Shown: positions 1 to 8,456, counted from the stretch's first letter. The stretch is DNA of 32,319 nucleotides from an uncultured Prevotella sp. (GCA_937901345.1 CALCHM010000153.1:1-32319); one strand, 5' to 3'. The notes: generated by a model not told the origin, from the letters alone. A program made the numbers and translations.

Positions 1-64
1 CGGTTATCTTCTTGGTCGGCAGTGAGACTTCGCTCTTGCCGAATCCTGTCATTGATTTTATCAT
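1..64 (-). CDS. YicC/YloC-family endoribonuclease, N-terminal fragment
   Basis: The minus strand read from an ATG at 64 gives a protein beginning MIKSMTGFGKSEVSLPTKKI and running off the left edge, so only about 21 residues are visible. The SMTGFG opening is the hallmark N-terminus of the YicC/YloC family; members have been described as endoribonucleases involved in RNA turnover. A good Bacteroidetes promoter (151-182) lies just upstream, so this is probably the first gene of its transcript. In related genomes the gene is often followed by gmk and nadD, but that part is outside the window. The family call is fairly secure from the N-terminal signature; nothing can be said about catalytic residues. 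Confidence 0.8.
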   Translation of the reverse strand, partial: MIKSMTGFGKSEVSLPTKKIT

Positions 65-150
65 TGGTTTTAGTTTGTAGTTACTGCTCTGGGGGCCTCT
101 GACGGGTGGGTTTTCTTCATAAGAAGAAAGAACGTGAGGCCAAATCTTTG

Positions 151-182
151 CAAAGATACTATAATGAAGTCTGTTTAGCAAA
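151..182 (-). promoter_or_regulatory. Bacteroidetes-type promoter of the yicC-like gene
   Basis: On the minus strand a -33 TTTG (179-182) is followed after 20 bases by a -7 box TATCTTTG (151-158). This matches the TTTG/TAnnTTTG consensus of the Bacteroidetes primary sigma factor. The -7 box sits within a 14-bp perfect palindrome, ATCTTTGCAAAGAT (144-157). Confidence 0.7.
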
Positions 183-550
183 TTTTTTTTTCGCAACAAT
201 GAGCTGAATAGTTTAAGAGGTTGAAAATACGCTCTAGGGGAAGTCCGATTTTAGTGCGTATGCTTACAAATTGTAAGGTGGATGAGTCGGGTTTGGATGG
301 TAAAATAGTGGATAGGAGATTTTTTGAAAAAATTACGTTTTTCTTGTTTTGGTGCGATTATGGTGCAGGATTGTTAATAAAAAAACTGAATAACTGACTT
401 TTGCAAAGAAAAAGAGGGTGAAAAGTAACAAATCGTTCGCGTGTGGAAGAGAGAATATTTTGAATTGTCATATTTTTTTGTTTTCTTTGTAGTTCTAATA
501 AGCAAATTAAGGATAAAAGATTATTGATAAGGTTTAATAATTTTTGTGCT

Positions 551-3193
551 ATGAAAAAGTATAAGTATAGTTTTTATTCAGTAGTTCTTGGAGTTTTGCT
601 TGCTGGTTGTAATCCTATTCATCATGAGTTTTCAGACTTAGAACAAGCAAGCAAGGACTTTGTTGAGCGACGGGCTACGATTGCAGACAGTACGTTGTTT
701 TCGGTGTTCACACCATCGCTTAATGTGACGCAACGTCAGGCATTAGAATTTCTTTATGCTTACATGCCATTGCCCGATATTGTTGATTATCCAGGTGAGT
801 TTCATTTGATGAACGTTGACTACGCCTTGAAAGCACGTGAAGAAATGCCTTGGGGAAAGCATGTTCCCGACAGAGAGTTCTTGCATTTTGTGCTTCCCGT
901 TCGTGTGAATAATGAGAATATGGATGAGAGTCGTCGCGTGTTTTATGAGGAACTCAAGGAGCGAGTTTGCACGCTTTCCATGCACGATGCGGTTCTTGAA
1001 GTCAATCATTGGTGTCACGAAAAGGTGACCTACACGCCGTCTGATGCACGTACGAGTTCGCCGCTTGCATCTGTGCGTACGGCTTACGGACGTTGTGGTG
1101 AAGAATCTACGTTTACCGTTGCCGCGCTCCGTGCCGTTGGTATTCCCGCTCGCCAAGTTTACACCCCGCGTTGGGCACACACAGATAGTAATCATGCTTG
1201 GGTAGAAGCTTGGGTGGATGGCAAGTGGCGATTCTTGGGGGCATGCGAACCAGAAGCCGTTTTGGATCTCGGGTGGTTTAATGCTCCCGCTTCTCGAGGC
1301 ATGTTGATGCATACAAAAGTTTTCGGGAATTACTCAGGTCCGGAAGAAGTTGTAGGGCGTACGGCATGTTACACCGAAATAAATGTCACCGAAGGGTATG
1401 CTCCCACCGCAACCGCCGTAGTTCGTGTGAAGGATGAGGCCGGAAACCCTGTTGAGACGGAAGTGGAGTTCAAAATTTTCAATTATTCTGAATTCTATAC
1501 GGCGGCTAAGAAGATGTCGAATGCTGAGGGTATTGCCACACTCACAACGGGAAAGGGCGATATGCTTGCTTGGGCTGCTAAGGAGGGCAAGTTTGGTTTT
1601 GCTAAGGTGCATGTGACGGACGAAACCGATACCATTGATGTGATTCTTGATAAAGGTCCTGGTTATACGGCAATGTTGGAGATGGACATCGTTCCTCCTG
1701 TTGAGCGCAATACGGTTCCCGAGCAGACGGAAGCACAAATTGAGCAGAATAAATGTCGTTTTGCCCAAGAGGATTCTATTCGTAATGCTTATATCGCTAC
1801 TTTCATTAAGGCAGATACCGTTGCCGCATTGGCACAGGCATGGGGACTTGACAATGACGTGTTACAAACCGTCATGAAAGAATCTCGAGGAAACTATCAA
1901 ACCCTGCGGGATTTCCTCCATCAAACACCAACCGAGGAGCGCAACTTGGCCTTGCGTCTTCTTCAGGTAATCGCTCAAAAGGACCGCCGAGACGTGACTC
2001 TCCACGTGCTAATTGATCATTTGGAATACACACCGCGCGATGCAAATCTCCAGCAGGACGTGTATGAGAACTACATTTTGAATCCGCGTGTCAGCAATGA
2101 GTTGCTCACACCCTATAAGCAGTTCTTCACGGATATTTTTGATTCAGCACGTGTAGCAACTTACCAGTTGGAACCTGCACTTTGGGCAGAGTGGTGTAGA
2201 GATAGCATACGTATAGATAATGTATGGAATCCGCAAGCGCTATGTATGTCTCCTGAAGGTGTTTGGAACATTCGCCAAACGGATAAGCATTCTCGCGACA
2301 TCTTCTTTGTGGCGGTTGCGCGAAGCATGGGCATTCCTGCACGCATAGATGCGGTGACCGGAAAGACGCAATATTGGCAAGGAAAGGATTGGCAAGATGC
2401 CCAACTTGATGGAGCGAGCAACGAAGTAAAGAGTGCTCCTAAGGGTATTCTTCAAGCAAGATTTAAGGCTACGCCCTATTTAGATAATCCCAAGTATGAA
2501 ACGCATTTCAGCATTTCAAAGATTGAAGCGGGACGCCTTGTACTTCAAAACTACGATTACAACGAAACCTGGGCTTCTTTGTTGAAGAATGGTTTATGGC
2601 TTGACGCAGGTGATTATCTCATGGTGAGTGGCACCCGAATGGCGGATGGTAGCGTGTTAGCACATCTGAACTTTGTAAGTGTGCCTGAAAACGGAAAGAC
2701 AAAGACCGAACTCATTCAACGTTATAACGAAGAGGAACTCCAAGTTATTGGCGCATTTAATTCCGAAAATCTATTTTTCGACCTTGAAGCACAAACCCAA
2801 CGTTCGTTGCTCTCGGCAACTGGACGCGGTTATTACATCCTCGCTCTCATTGCGCCAAATAGCGAACCAACTAACCATTTCCTCCGCGACATTGCACCCT
2901 ATAAGGATGCCTTTGAAAAGTGGGGACAGAAGTTGGTGTTGCTCTTTGCTGACGCTTCTGAGGCGGAGCGCTTCCAAAAGGCTGACTTCGCAAATCTTCC
3001 CAACACGATTGTTTGGGGTACAGACATCAACCAAACCAACTTTAACGAGGTTTATACCAATATGAAATTGACCAATGCTACACGCCCCGTCATCATTGTG
3101 GCAGATACGTTCAACAGAATCGTGTTTATCTCACAAGGTTATTCCATCGGTTTGGGCGAACAACTCAGCAAGGTCATCAATAAGTTGAATTAA
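551..3193 (+). CDS. Large transglutaminase-like lipoprotein
   Basis: An 880-residue protein starting at ATG 551; an upstream in-frame start at 524 would bury the signal peptide behind nine residues. It opens with a lipoprotein signal (MKKYKYSFYSVVLGVLLAGC), so it should be lipid-anchored outside the inner membrane. A transglutaminase/protease-like core spans about residues 150-240, with catalytic Cys182 in GRCGE and His215 in NHAWVEAW; the usual Asp position appears to be Glu233 (CEPE). The following stretch (about 275-360) resembles a beta-sandwich segment. Around residues 560-640 there is a second core-like segment (SMGIPARIDAVTG) with no Cys at the expected site, probably a degenerate repeat. 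The last 140 residues look thioredoxin-like but lack CXXC. Cysteine protease or peptidoglycan/glycopeptide processing is plausible; the substrate is unknown. It precedes a secreted fucosidase in the same direction. Confidence 0.85.
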   Translation: MKKYKYSFYSVVLGVLLAGCNPIHHEFSDLEQASKDFVERRATIADSTLFSVFTPSLNVTQRQALEFLYAYMPLPDIVDYPGEFHLMNVDYALKAREEMPWGKHVPDREFLHFVLPVRVNNENMDESRRVFYEELKERVCTLSMHDAVLEVNHWCHEKVTYTPSDARTSSPLASVRTAYGRCGEESTFTVAALRAVGIPARQVYTPRWAHTDSNHAWVEAWVDGKWRFLGACEPEAVLDLGWFNAPASRGMLMHTKVFGNYSGPEEVVGRTACYTEINVTEGYAPTATAVVRVKDEAGNPVETEVEFKIFNYSEFYTAAKKMSNAEGIATLTTGKGDMLAWAAKEGKFGFAKVHVTDETDTIDVILDKGPGYTAMLEMDIVPPVERNTVPEQTEAQIEQNKCRFAQEDSIRNAYIATFIKADTVAALAQAWGLDNDVLQTVMKESRGNYQTLRDFLHQTPTEERNLALRLLQVIAQKDRRDVTLHVLIDHLEYTPRDANLQQDVYENYILNPRVSNELLTPYKQFFTDIFDSARVATYQLEPALWAEWCRDSIRIDNVWNPQALCMSPEGVWNIRQTDKHSRDIFFVAVARSMGIPARIDAVTGKTQYWQGKDWQDAQLDGASNEVKSAPKGILQARFKATPYLDNPKYETHFSISKIEAGRLVLQNYDYNETWASLLKNGLWLDAGDYLMVSGTRMADGSVLAHLNFVSVPENGKTKTELIQRYNEEELQVIGAFNSENLFFDLEAQTQRSLLSATGRGYYILALIAPNSEPTNHFLRDIAPYKDAFEKWGQKLVLLFADASEAERFQKADFANLPNTIVWGTDINQTNFNEVYTNMKLTNATRPVIIVADTFNRIVFISQGYSIGLGEQLSKVINKLN

Positions 3194-3334
3194 GAGACGA
3201 GAGGTCGTAGGATAGGGAGATTGTTGTAGACACGCAATGTATGTCTCCCCATCTTACAACCTCTTCCTTTCAGCGTTCCCACCTTGTAGATTCTTAATCA
3301 TCCATTCTCCTTTTTTTAAAAAACAACTATCATC

Positions 3335-4657
3335 ATGACTTTTTGGATTCATAAATTGGCCTGTGCTTCGCTTTTGGCCACCACAACTTTCACGTCAAGT
3401 TTTGCTCAGCAGGTTACGTATCAACCCACCCCCGAAAACCTTCAAGCACGACAAGAATTTGCCGACAATCGATTTGGCATCTTCCTACACTGGGGGATTT
3501 ATAGCATGTTTGCACAAGGCGAATGGTATATGCACAACGCCAACATCCATCACGATGAATATGCCAAGGCCGCCTCGGGTTTTTACCCCTCGCGCTTTGA
3601 TGCTAAGGCATGGGTGAGTGCCATTAAGGATGCTGGTGCAAAGTATATTTGCTTCACATCGCGCCACCACGATAGTTTCTCCATGTGGGACACGAACGAG
3701 AGCGATTACAACATCGTTGATGCTACTCCCTTTAAGCGCGATGTGCTGAAGGAACTGGCTGATGAATGTCATGCTCAAGGCATCAAACTCCACCTTTATT
3801 ATTCTCACCTTGACTGGACACGCGATGAATATCCTGGTGGACGCACGGGAAAGGGAACAGGGCGTGACCCGAAGAAGGTGGATTGGAAGGCATATTACAA
3901 ATTTATGAACAACCAACTCACCGAACTCCTCACCAATTACGGAGAAATCGGGGCAATCTGGTTTGACGGAGTTTGGGATCATGACGAGGATTCTATTCCC
4001 TTCGATTGGGAATTGGAAGCGCAATATGCCCTCATCCACAAGTTGCAACCCGCATGTCTCGTAGGTAATAACCACCATTCAACTCCCGTCCCAGGCGAAG
4101 ACATCCAAATCTTTGAACGCGATCTTCCCGGTGAAAACAAGGCAGGACTTTCAGGGCAAGCGGTGAGTCGTCTGCCCCTCGAAACCTGTCAGACCATGAA
4201 TGGCATGTGGGGATATAAGGTCATTGACCAAAATTACAAAAGCGTAGAGACCTTAATTCAATATCTCGTAGGTGCCGCCGGAAAGGGAGCGAACCTGCTT
4301 ATGAACATCGGTCCTCAGGCAAATGGAGAACTTCCTGCTGCTGCCTTGGAGCGACTCAAGGGGATGGGCGAATGGCTTCGTAAGAACGGAGAAACCGTTT
4401 ACGGCACAACGGGTGGCGACATTCCTACACAGGAGTGGGGAGTGACAACACGCAAGGGCGAACGCCTTTTTATTCACATTTTTGATTGGAAGGAAAACCA
4501 ACTCACGCTGCCCCTCACGTGCAAAGTGAAGAAAGCCTTTACCTACGAAGGCAACACGCCCGTAAAGTTTAAGCAAGACAAGCAAGGAAACGTTACGCTC
4601 ACATTTGATGAAGTGCCCAGCGGGGTAGATTTTATTGTTGAATTGATTACGAAATAG
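3335..4657 (+). CDS. GH29 alpha-L-fucosidase, secreted
   Basis: A 440-residue glycoside hydrolase of family 29, which removes terminal alpha-L-fucose from glycans by a retaining mechanism. The N-terminus is a signal peptide ending near SSFAQQ (about residue 24), indicating export to the periplasm or beyond. Family features: FGIFLHWGIYS near residue 47, the SRHHDSF block near 108-114, and IWFDGVWDHD, where Asp211 is at the position of the conserved GH29 nucleophile. The length covers the catalytic barrel and a short beta domain but no extra carbohydrate-binding module. It lies 141 bases after the transglutaminase-like lipoprotein, with cutC downstream in the same direction. This suggests host- or diet-glycan scavenging, though no SusC/SusD pair is present here. 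Linkage specificity cannot be read from sequence. Confidence 0.93.
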   Translation: MTFWIHKLACASLLATTTFTSSFAQQVTYQPTPENLQARQEFADNRFGIFLHWGIYSMFAQGEWYMHNANIHHDEYAKAASGFYPSRFDAKAWVSAIKDAGAKYICFTSRHHDSFSMWDTNESDYNIVDATPFKRDVLKELADECHAQGIKLHLYYSHLDWTRDEYPGGRTGKGTGRDPKKVDWKAYYKFMNNQLTELLTNYGEIGAIWFDGVWDHDEDSIPFDWELEAQYALIHKLQPACLVGNNHHSTPVPGEDIQIFERDLPGENKAGLSGQAVSRLPLETCQTMNGMWGYKVIDQNYKSVETLIQYLVGAAGKGANLLMNIGPQANGELPAAALERLKGMGEWLRKNGETVYGTTGGDIPTQEWGVTTRKGERLFIHIFDWKENQLTLPLTCKVKKAFTYEGNTPVKFKQDKQGNVTLTFDEVPSGVDFIVELITK

Positions 4658-4778
4658 GGCTATCTGCATTTGAGGTTATGAGGATTTAAGGACCTTCGGA
4701 ATGTTTTAACACGCTGAATTTTCTTAACTCTTCATAACCTCTTTGCCTGAAATCCCCTCACACCTAAAACCCTCAAAA

Positions 4779-5528
4779 ATGACACCTATATTAGAAGTAT
4801 GCATCGGCAGTTTGCAGAGTGCTATAGCCGCCAAGAAAGGTGGTGCTGAGCGCGTTGAACTTTGCTCAGCGCTCGAAATTGGAGGCATAACCCCTTCGGC
4901 AGGATTGATGAAGGCGGTGCGCCAAGTTGAAGGACTTAAAATGCACGTGTTGATTCGACCTCGTGGTGGCGATTTTCTCTACGATGAGGCAGAAGTAGAA
5001 GGCATGGTTCACGACATCCAACTTGCCAAGCAATATGGTGCAGACGGCATCGTGATTGGTGCTCTCAAGGCAGACGGGGCTATAGATATGGAGACTTGTC
5101 GCCAACTTGTAGCTGCTGCGCAAGGAATGCAAATCACCTTCCATCGCGCTTTTGACATGTGTAACAATCCGCTACGTGCCATCCAAGAAATCCGCGACCT
5201 CGGGTGTCAACGTCTCTTAACCTCTGGGCAGGCACCCACCGCGCTTCAGGGACTTCCCCTGATTAAGCAACTTATGGCAATGCAAACGGGTGTCACCATT
5301 ATGCCTGGATGTGGTGTTAAGAGTAGCAATGTGGCAGAAATCATTCGCCAATCTCAAGCAGCGGAAGTTCACGCCTCTGCGCGTCGCTCCTTCTCAAGTC
5401 CCATGCGCTATCGCCCCGAGAGCGTAAAGATGGGTAATCCCGATCAAGACGAGTTTGCACGCTTCGAGACGGACGAAACCGAAGTGCGTGCAATCGTTAA
5501 TGAGTTGAAGTATTTCAACTTTGCGTAA
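4779..5528 (+). CDS. cutC: CutC family protein
   Basis: A 249-residue TIM-barrel protein of the CutC family. I chose ATG 4779 because the family begins at MTPILEVCIGSLQSA; a TTG 36 bases upstream adds only a low-complexity tail. Recognisable blocks are GGAERVELCSALEIGG, LIRPRGGDFLYDE, YGADGIVIGAL, FHRAFDMC and RLLTSGQ. CutC was named for copper homeostasis in E. coli, but later work questioned a direct copper role, so the reaction is uncertain. It is cytoplasmic, with no signal peptide. A strong hairpin terminator (5559-5597) follows the stop codon. Confidence 0.92.
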   Translation: MTPILEVCIGSLQSAIAAKKGGAERVELCSALEIGGITPSAGLMKAVRQVEGLKMHVLIRPRGGDFLYDEAEVEGMVHDIQLAKQYGADGIVIGALKADGAIDMETCRQLVAAAQGMQITFHRAFDMCNNPLRAIQEIRDLGCQRLLTSGQAPTALQGLPLIKQLMAMQTGVTIMPGCGVKSSNVAEIIRQSQAAEVHASARRSFSSPMRYRPESVKMGNPDQDEFARFETDETEVRAIVNELKYFNFA

Positions 5529-5558
5529 TTCAAAGTTGCTGCATGGTGCCCAATAAAT

Positions 5559-5600
5559 AGTGGAGACATCCTCATTGATGAGGGCGTCTCCACTTTCTTT
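5559..5600 (+). terminator. Terminator hairpin after cutC (GTGGAGAC family)
   Basis: The arms AGTGGAGAC and GTCTCCACT pair over 9 bp. After one mismatch they continue as TCCTCA/TGAGGG (one G-U pair) around a TTGA loop, then a T-rich tail follows. The same stem sequence recurs at 5991 and 9004. Confidence 0.8.
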
Positions 5601-5613
5601 CTGAAGAAATTGA

Positions 5614-5633
5614 AATAGCGTTCCAACGCTATT
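5614..5633. repeat. 20-bp dyad at the left edge of the 43-bp array
   Basis: AATAGCGTT and AACGCTATT are perfect 9-bp inverted arms around a CC centre. The sequence after it (GGCACTTTTGAACCCCGTGC) resembles the GCAGTTTTCATCCCGTGC junction of the array. This dyad may therefore be the centre of a diverged unit 0. Confidence 0.6.
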
Positions 5634-5649
5634 GGAGGCACTTTTGAAC

Positions 5650-5924
5650 CCCGTGCAAACGACAGTATCCATATGGAACCAGCAGTTTTCATCCCGTGCA
5701 AACGACTGTTTCCCTATGGATCCAGCAGTTTTCATCCCGTGCAAACGACTGTTGTACCCCTACAACAGCAGTTTTCATCTCGTGCAAATGACTGTTGTAC
5801 CCCTACAACAGCAATTTTCATCTCGTGCAAACGACTGTTGTACCCCTACAACAGCAGTTTTCATCTCATGCAAACGACTGTTGTACCCCTACAACAACGC
5901 TTTTCATCCCGTGCAAACGACAGT
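5650..5924. repeat. Tandem array of 43-bp dyad-bearing units
   Basis: Six full 43-bp units start at 5650, 5693, 5736, 5779, 5822 and 5865, and a seventh begins at 5908 and decays after about 17 bases. The units share the frame CCCGTGCAAACGAC ... GCAGTTTTCAT. Units 3-6 have centres with CTGTTGTA/TACAACAG, an 8-bp stem around CCCC. Units 1 and 2 have different centres (TCCATATGGA and TCCCTATGGATCC) that are still partly palindromic, and unit 7 has TCCGGA. The joints between units (GTTTTCA...TGCAAAC) can also pair, so two alternative sets of hairpins are possible. The array lies between convergent cutC and miaA. Long open frames cross it, but a 43-bp period is not a multiple of three, so coding is unlikely. 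Confidence 0.9.
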
Positions 5925-5990
5925 CTCTCCGGAACTAGACGCTTATTGGTCGTTACTTTTCAAAAAAGTTCGCCATACAGCAATATAAAA

Positions 5991-6028
5991 AAGTGGAGGC
6001 ATCCTCAGTGAGGGTGTCTCCACTTTCT
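5991..6028. terminator. Terminator hairpin downstream of miaA, related to the cutC terminator
   Basis: AAGTGGAGGCATCCTC pairs along 16 positions with GAGGGTGTCTCCACTT, including two G-U pairs, around a 3-base AGT loop. A-rich sequence lies on the left and T-rich on the right, so it could work on both strands. It ends miaA transcription coming from the right and is near-identical in design to the hairpin at 5559. Confidence 0.75.
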
Positions 6029-6063
6029 GTTTGTAGCATTACATGTGTTTAGATGGCCTTATT

Positions 6064-6987
6064 TTATTCCCCTTGAAGAATTTCCTGCGCAATCTGCTGA
6101 ATGGAGGTGGGCGTATTGCTCACCCATCTGATGGGCGTACCACGTTTTTCCATACCTCTGAACCATGTCATTTGGCGCTTGGCAAATTGATGGATGGCGA
6201 TTTCAAGTTGGCGGTACATTTCGTCGAATGTGAGCTCTCCGATGACGTGTTGCGTTAAGAACTTATATTCTAAGCCATAATAAATGAGGTCTTCAGCCGA
6301 AATGCCCTCGTCAAGCAGGGCGCGGATTTCGTCAAGCATCCCCTCTTCGAGACGTTGGCGCAAGCGGTTGCTAATGCGCTGTCGGCGCACTTCACGGTCA
6401 ACATCGATGCCCAATGTCATGCTGCTGAGTTGGGGGAATGGGCGCTCCTCCTTGGGTTCGTTCTTATAATATTCCTCAATCTCAATGGCGCGAATGGCGC
6501 GTTGTGCGGTGTCAACATCGGTCGTGTTGTGGAGTTGTGCCTTATATGTCTTTAGGATTGCGGTGAGTTCCTCCAATGATTTGCCCTCTAACTCCTTACG
6601 AAGAGCATCGTTCTGGGGCACAGGACTAAGGCGATAGGCGCGCAGGATGCTCTCTACATAAAGTCCCGTTCCGCCACAAACGATGACGCGTTTGCCACGA
6701 CGGCGGATGTCCTCGTAAGCGGCAAGGAAGTCGCGCTGGAATTCAAATACGTTATACTTCGTTCCGGGTTCGGCAATGTCTATCAAGTGATAGGGGATGC
6801 GGGTGCCATCTGCGGCAATGTAGTCGGCAAGGTCTTTCCCCGTTCCCAAATCCATCCTACGATACACTTGGCGTGAGTCTGCGCTGATAATTTCAGCATC
6901 AATAAGTTGTGCCAAAGCGGTGGCAAACTTGGTCTTACCAGAAGCCGTGGGGCCCACGATAGTTATGAGGTCGTAATGTGTAGACAT
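6064..6987 (-). CDS. miaA: tRNA dimethylallyltransferase MiaA
   Basis: A 307-residue protein that transfers a dimethylallyl group to N6 of A37 in tRNAs reading UNN codons. The P-loop GPTASGKT is at residues 12-19, followed by the SADSRQVYRRMDLGTGK block that shapes the tRNA and DMAPP sites. ERVIVCGGTGLY-type residues (here RVIVCGGTGLYVES, about 98-111) follow, and the C-terminal half has the usual helical insertion and the QMTWFRG motif. Length is normal for the family. A -7-like box (TAATTTTG on the minus strand, 7017-7024) lies just upstream of the start; I see no well-spaced -33 box. It is convergent with cutC across the repeat array. Confidence 0.97.
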   Translation of the reverse strand: MSTHYDLITIVGPTASGKTKFATALAQLIDAEIISADSRQVYRRMDLGTGKDLADYIAADGTRIPYHLIDIAEPGTKYNVFEFQRDFLAAYEDIRRRGKRVIVCGGTGLYVESILRAYRLSPVPQNDALRKELEGKSLEELTAILKTYKAQLHNTTDVDTAQRAIRAIEIEEYYKNEPKEERPFPQLSSMTLGIDVDREVRRQRISNRLRQRLEEGMLDEIRALLDEGISAEDLIYYGLEYKFLTQHVIGELTFDEMYRQLEIAIHQFAKRQMTWFRGMEKRGTPIRWVSNTPTSIQQIAQEILQGE

Positions 6988-7016
6988 AGGCGAAAAATGG
7001 GGTTGAGTTTCGGTTG

Positions 7017-7024
7017 CAAAATTA
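7017..7024 (-). promoter_or_regulatory. -7 box upstream of miaA
   Basis: Minus-strand TAATTTTG matches TAnnTTTG and lies 30 bases before the miaA start codon. No correctly spaced TTTG is seen upstream. Confidence 0.45.
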
Positions 7025-7181
7025 TCAAAAAATGGCGTATGAAGAATGCTTCGCGCTCAAAAACGTGAAAACAGCGATTCGCCTCGTGTGGTTGATTTTT
7101 TTTACATCACTTAACGTTTTGTAATTCTGTAAGTTTGCTTGAAAGAGCGGAAAATGGTGTTTAAAAAGGAAGAAGGAGGGG

Positions 7182-7212
7182 TTGTAGAATTAAACATATT
7201 TTAGTAATTTTG
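7182..7212 (+). promoter_or_regulatory. Promoter of the HU/SPOR gene
   Basis: A partial -33 element, TTG (7182-7184), is followed after 20 bases by TAATTTTG (7205-7212), a good Bacteroidetes -7 box. It sits 74 bases before the chosen GTG start. Confidence 0.6.
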
Positions 7213-7285
7213 CGCATGAAACTTCCCTTGAATTTGAGGGTGAACAGTCTTCTTATTGATAATCATTCTTTTAACTAACACAAGC

Positions 7286-8347
7286 GTGATAGCATTAGTT
7301 CGACATATCGAAAGTTTGCTTTTGAAGCACGATTGCGTAATCGTTCCTGACTTTGGCGGGTTCGTTACGCAACAGGTTTCTGCGCGCTTTGTTGAGGAGG
7401 AAGGATTGTTTTTGCCGCCTTACCGTAGTGTAGGATTTAATGGTTCGTTGACGTTGAACGACGGTCTTTTAGTGCAGTCTTACATGAACGCTTACGGCAT
7501 TGGATATGTTGAGGCTTTGCAACAAATCGCATCCGTAGTGGCAGAGGTGAAGGCCGAACTCCACACAACGGGTTCGTATGAGTTGGGAAGCATTGGCGTA
7601 TTTACGCTCACGCTTAATGGCACGTATGATTTTCAACCTTGTGAGGCGGGTGTTGTTTCGCCCGAACTTTATGGCTTAGATGCATTCGTCATGCGCAAGC
7701 AGGAAGAAAAGGCAGAAAATGTGGCGCAAACGATTGTAGAAGAACCCTTGCAAACGGCAACGAAGTTTATTGAGCGTTCTGAAACGCACTATACGATTCG
7801 CATTCGTCGTGAAGTTGCTAATTATGTGGCGGCTGCGGTGGTGATGCTTGTATGTTTCTTCGCTTGGTCGGTGCCCGTGAGCAATACGTCTGAGGCAAGC
7901 GTTCAGCAAGCAGCTCTCTTCAGTTCACAACTCTTTGCTACGCCTGAAGAAATGCCACGTCCCGTGCTTTCTCCTGCAACGACATTTGTGGATGAAAGTG
8001 ACGTTGTTGAAGAAAAGCAAGATTCCGTCGTTGTGGCATCAGTTGCTGAACCAGTTGAGGCGGAACGTATGGATGTTGCTTCTCAACCCGAAGCATCAAA
8101 GGTGGTTGCCTCTCCTCAGAAGCAATATACGCTGGTTGTGTGTAGTTGTGTGCCTCAGAAGAATGCTGAAGCATTGGTGGCAGAGTTGCAATCCGTGGGA
8201 ATTCAAGAGGTTGAAATATTTGTGAAAAAAGACATCCTTCGCGTAGTTGTTGGCACTTATCCTTCAGAATCGGATGCTTTAGTGGCATTACGCGAGTACC
8301 GCAAGATAAATAAGAGTTTTGCGGATGCATGGGTGTTAAAGAAATAA
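7286..8347 (+). CDS. CCDC81-type HU domain protein with transmembrane segment and SPOR domain
   Basis: I place the start at GTG 7286, which gives MIALVRHIESLLLKHDCVIV, the usual N-terminus of this Bacteroidetes family; a TTG at 7256 adds ten unconserved residues. Residues 1 to about 140 form the paired HU-like fold of CCDC81-type proteins, with VPDFGGFV as the clearest motif. A single membrane segment follows near residues 180-200 (NYVAAAVVMLVCFFAW), then a disordered Val/Glu/Ser-rich linker. A SPOR domain fills about residues 275-353 and should bind peptidoglycan stripped of stem peptides. The layout predicts a cytoplasmic HU-like part and a periplasmic cell-wall-binding part, which would suit a role near the septum. 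Function is inferred from domains only. A terminator follows at 8366. Confidence 0.85.
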   Translation: MIALVRHIESLLLKHDCVIVPDFGGFVTQQVSARFVEEEGLFLPPYRSVGFNGSLTLNDGLLVQSYMNAYGIGYVEALQQIASVVAEVKAELHTTGSYELGSIGVFTLTLNGTYDFQPCEAGVVSPELYGLDAFVMRKQEEKAENVAQTIVEEPLQTATKFIERSETHYTIRIRREVANYVAAAVVMLVCFFAWSVPVSNTSEASVQQAALFSSQLFATPEEMPRPVLSPATTFVDESDVVEEKQDSVVVASVAEPVEAERMDVASQPEASKVVASPQKQYTLVVCSCVPQKNAEALVAELQSVGIQEVEIFVKKDILRVVVGTYPSESDALVALREYRKINKSFADAWVLKK

Positions 8348-8365
8348 CCGTAAGGCAGATTTTAG

Positions 8366-8407
8366 GGCTGTGTCAAATCAATCATTTTGACGCAGTCTTT
8401 CCTTTTT
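8366..8407 (+). terminator. Terminator after the HU/SPOR gene
   Basis: CTGTGTCAAA pairs with TTTGACGCAG around a short A/T loop, with one G-U pair, and a CTTTCCTTTTTT run follows. Confidence 0.75.
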
Positions 8408-8456
8408 TATAGCAACATAAATGTGACCTGTTAGGTCAAAATGAAATCCATAGTTT

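Noticed and set aside
3335..5528. Polysaccharide utilisation locus around the fucosidase
   Set aside because: No SusC/SusD pair, sensor-regulator or further glycosidases are present in the window.
5640..5930. CRISPR array
   Set aside because: The period is 43 bp and regular, but the variable centres are only about 13-17 bp, are identical in units 3-6, and no cas genes are present.
5632..6011. Overlapping open frames of 112-118 codons across the repeat array
   Set aside because: Frames are open on both strands only because the unit lacks stops; 43 bp is not a multiple of three, so each unit encodes a different peptide, and no promoter is seen.
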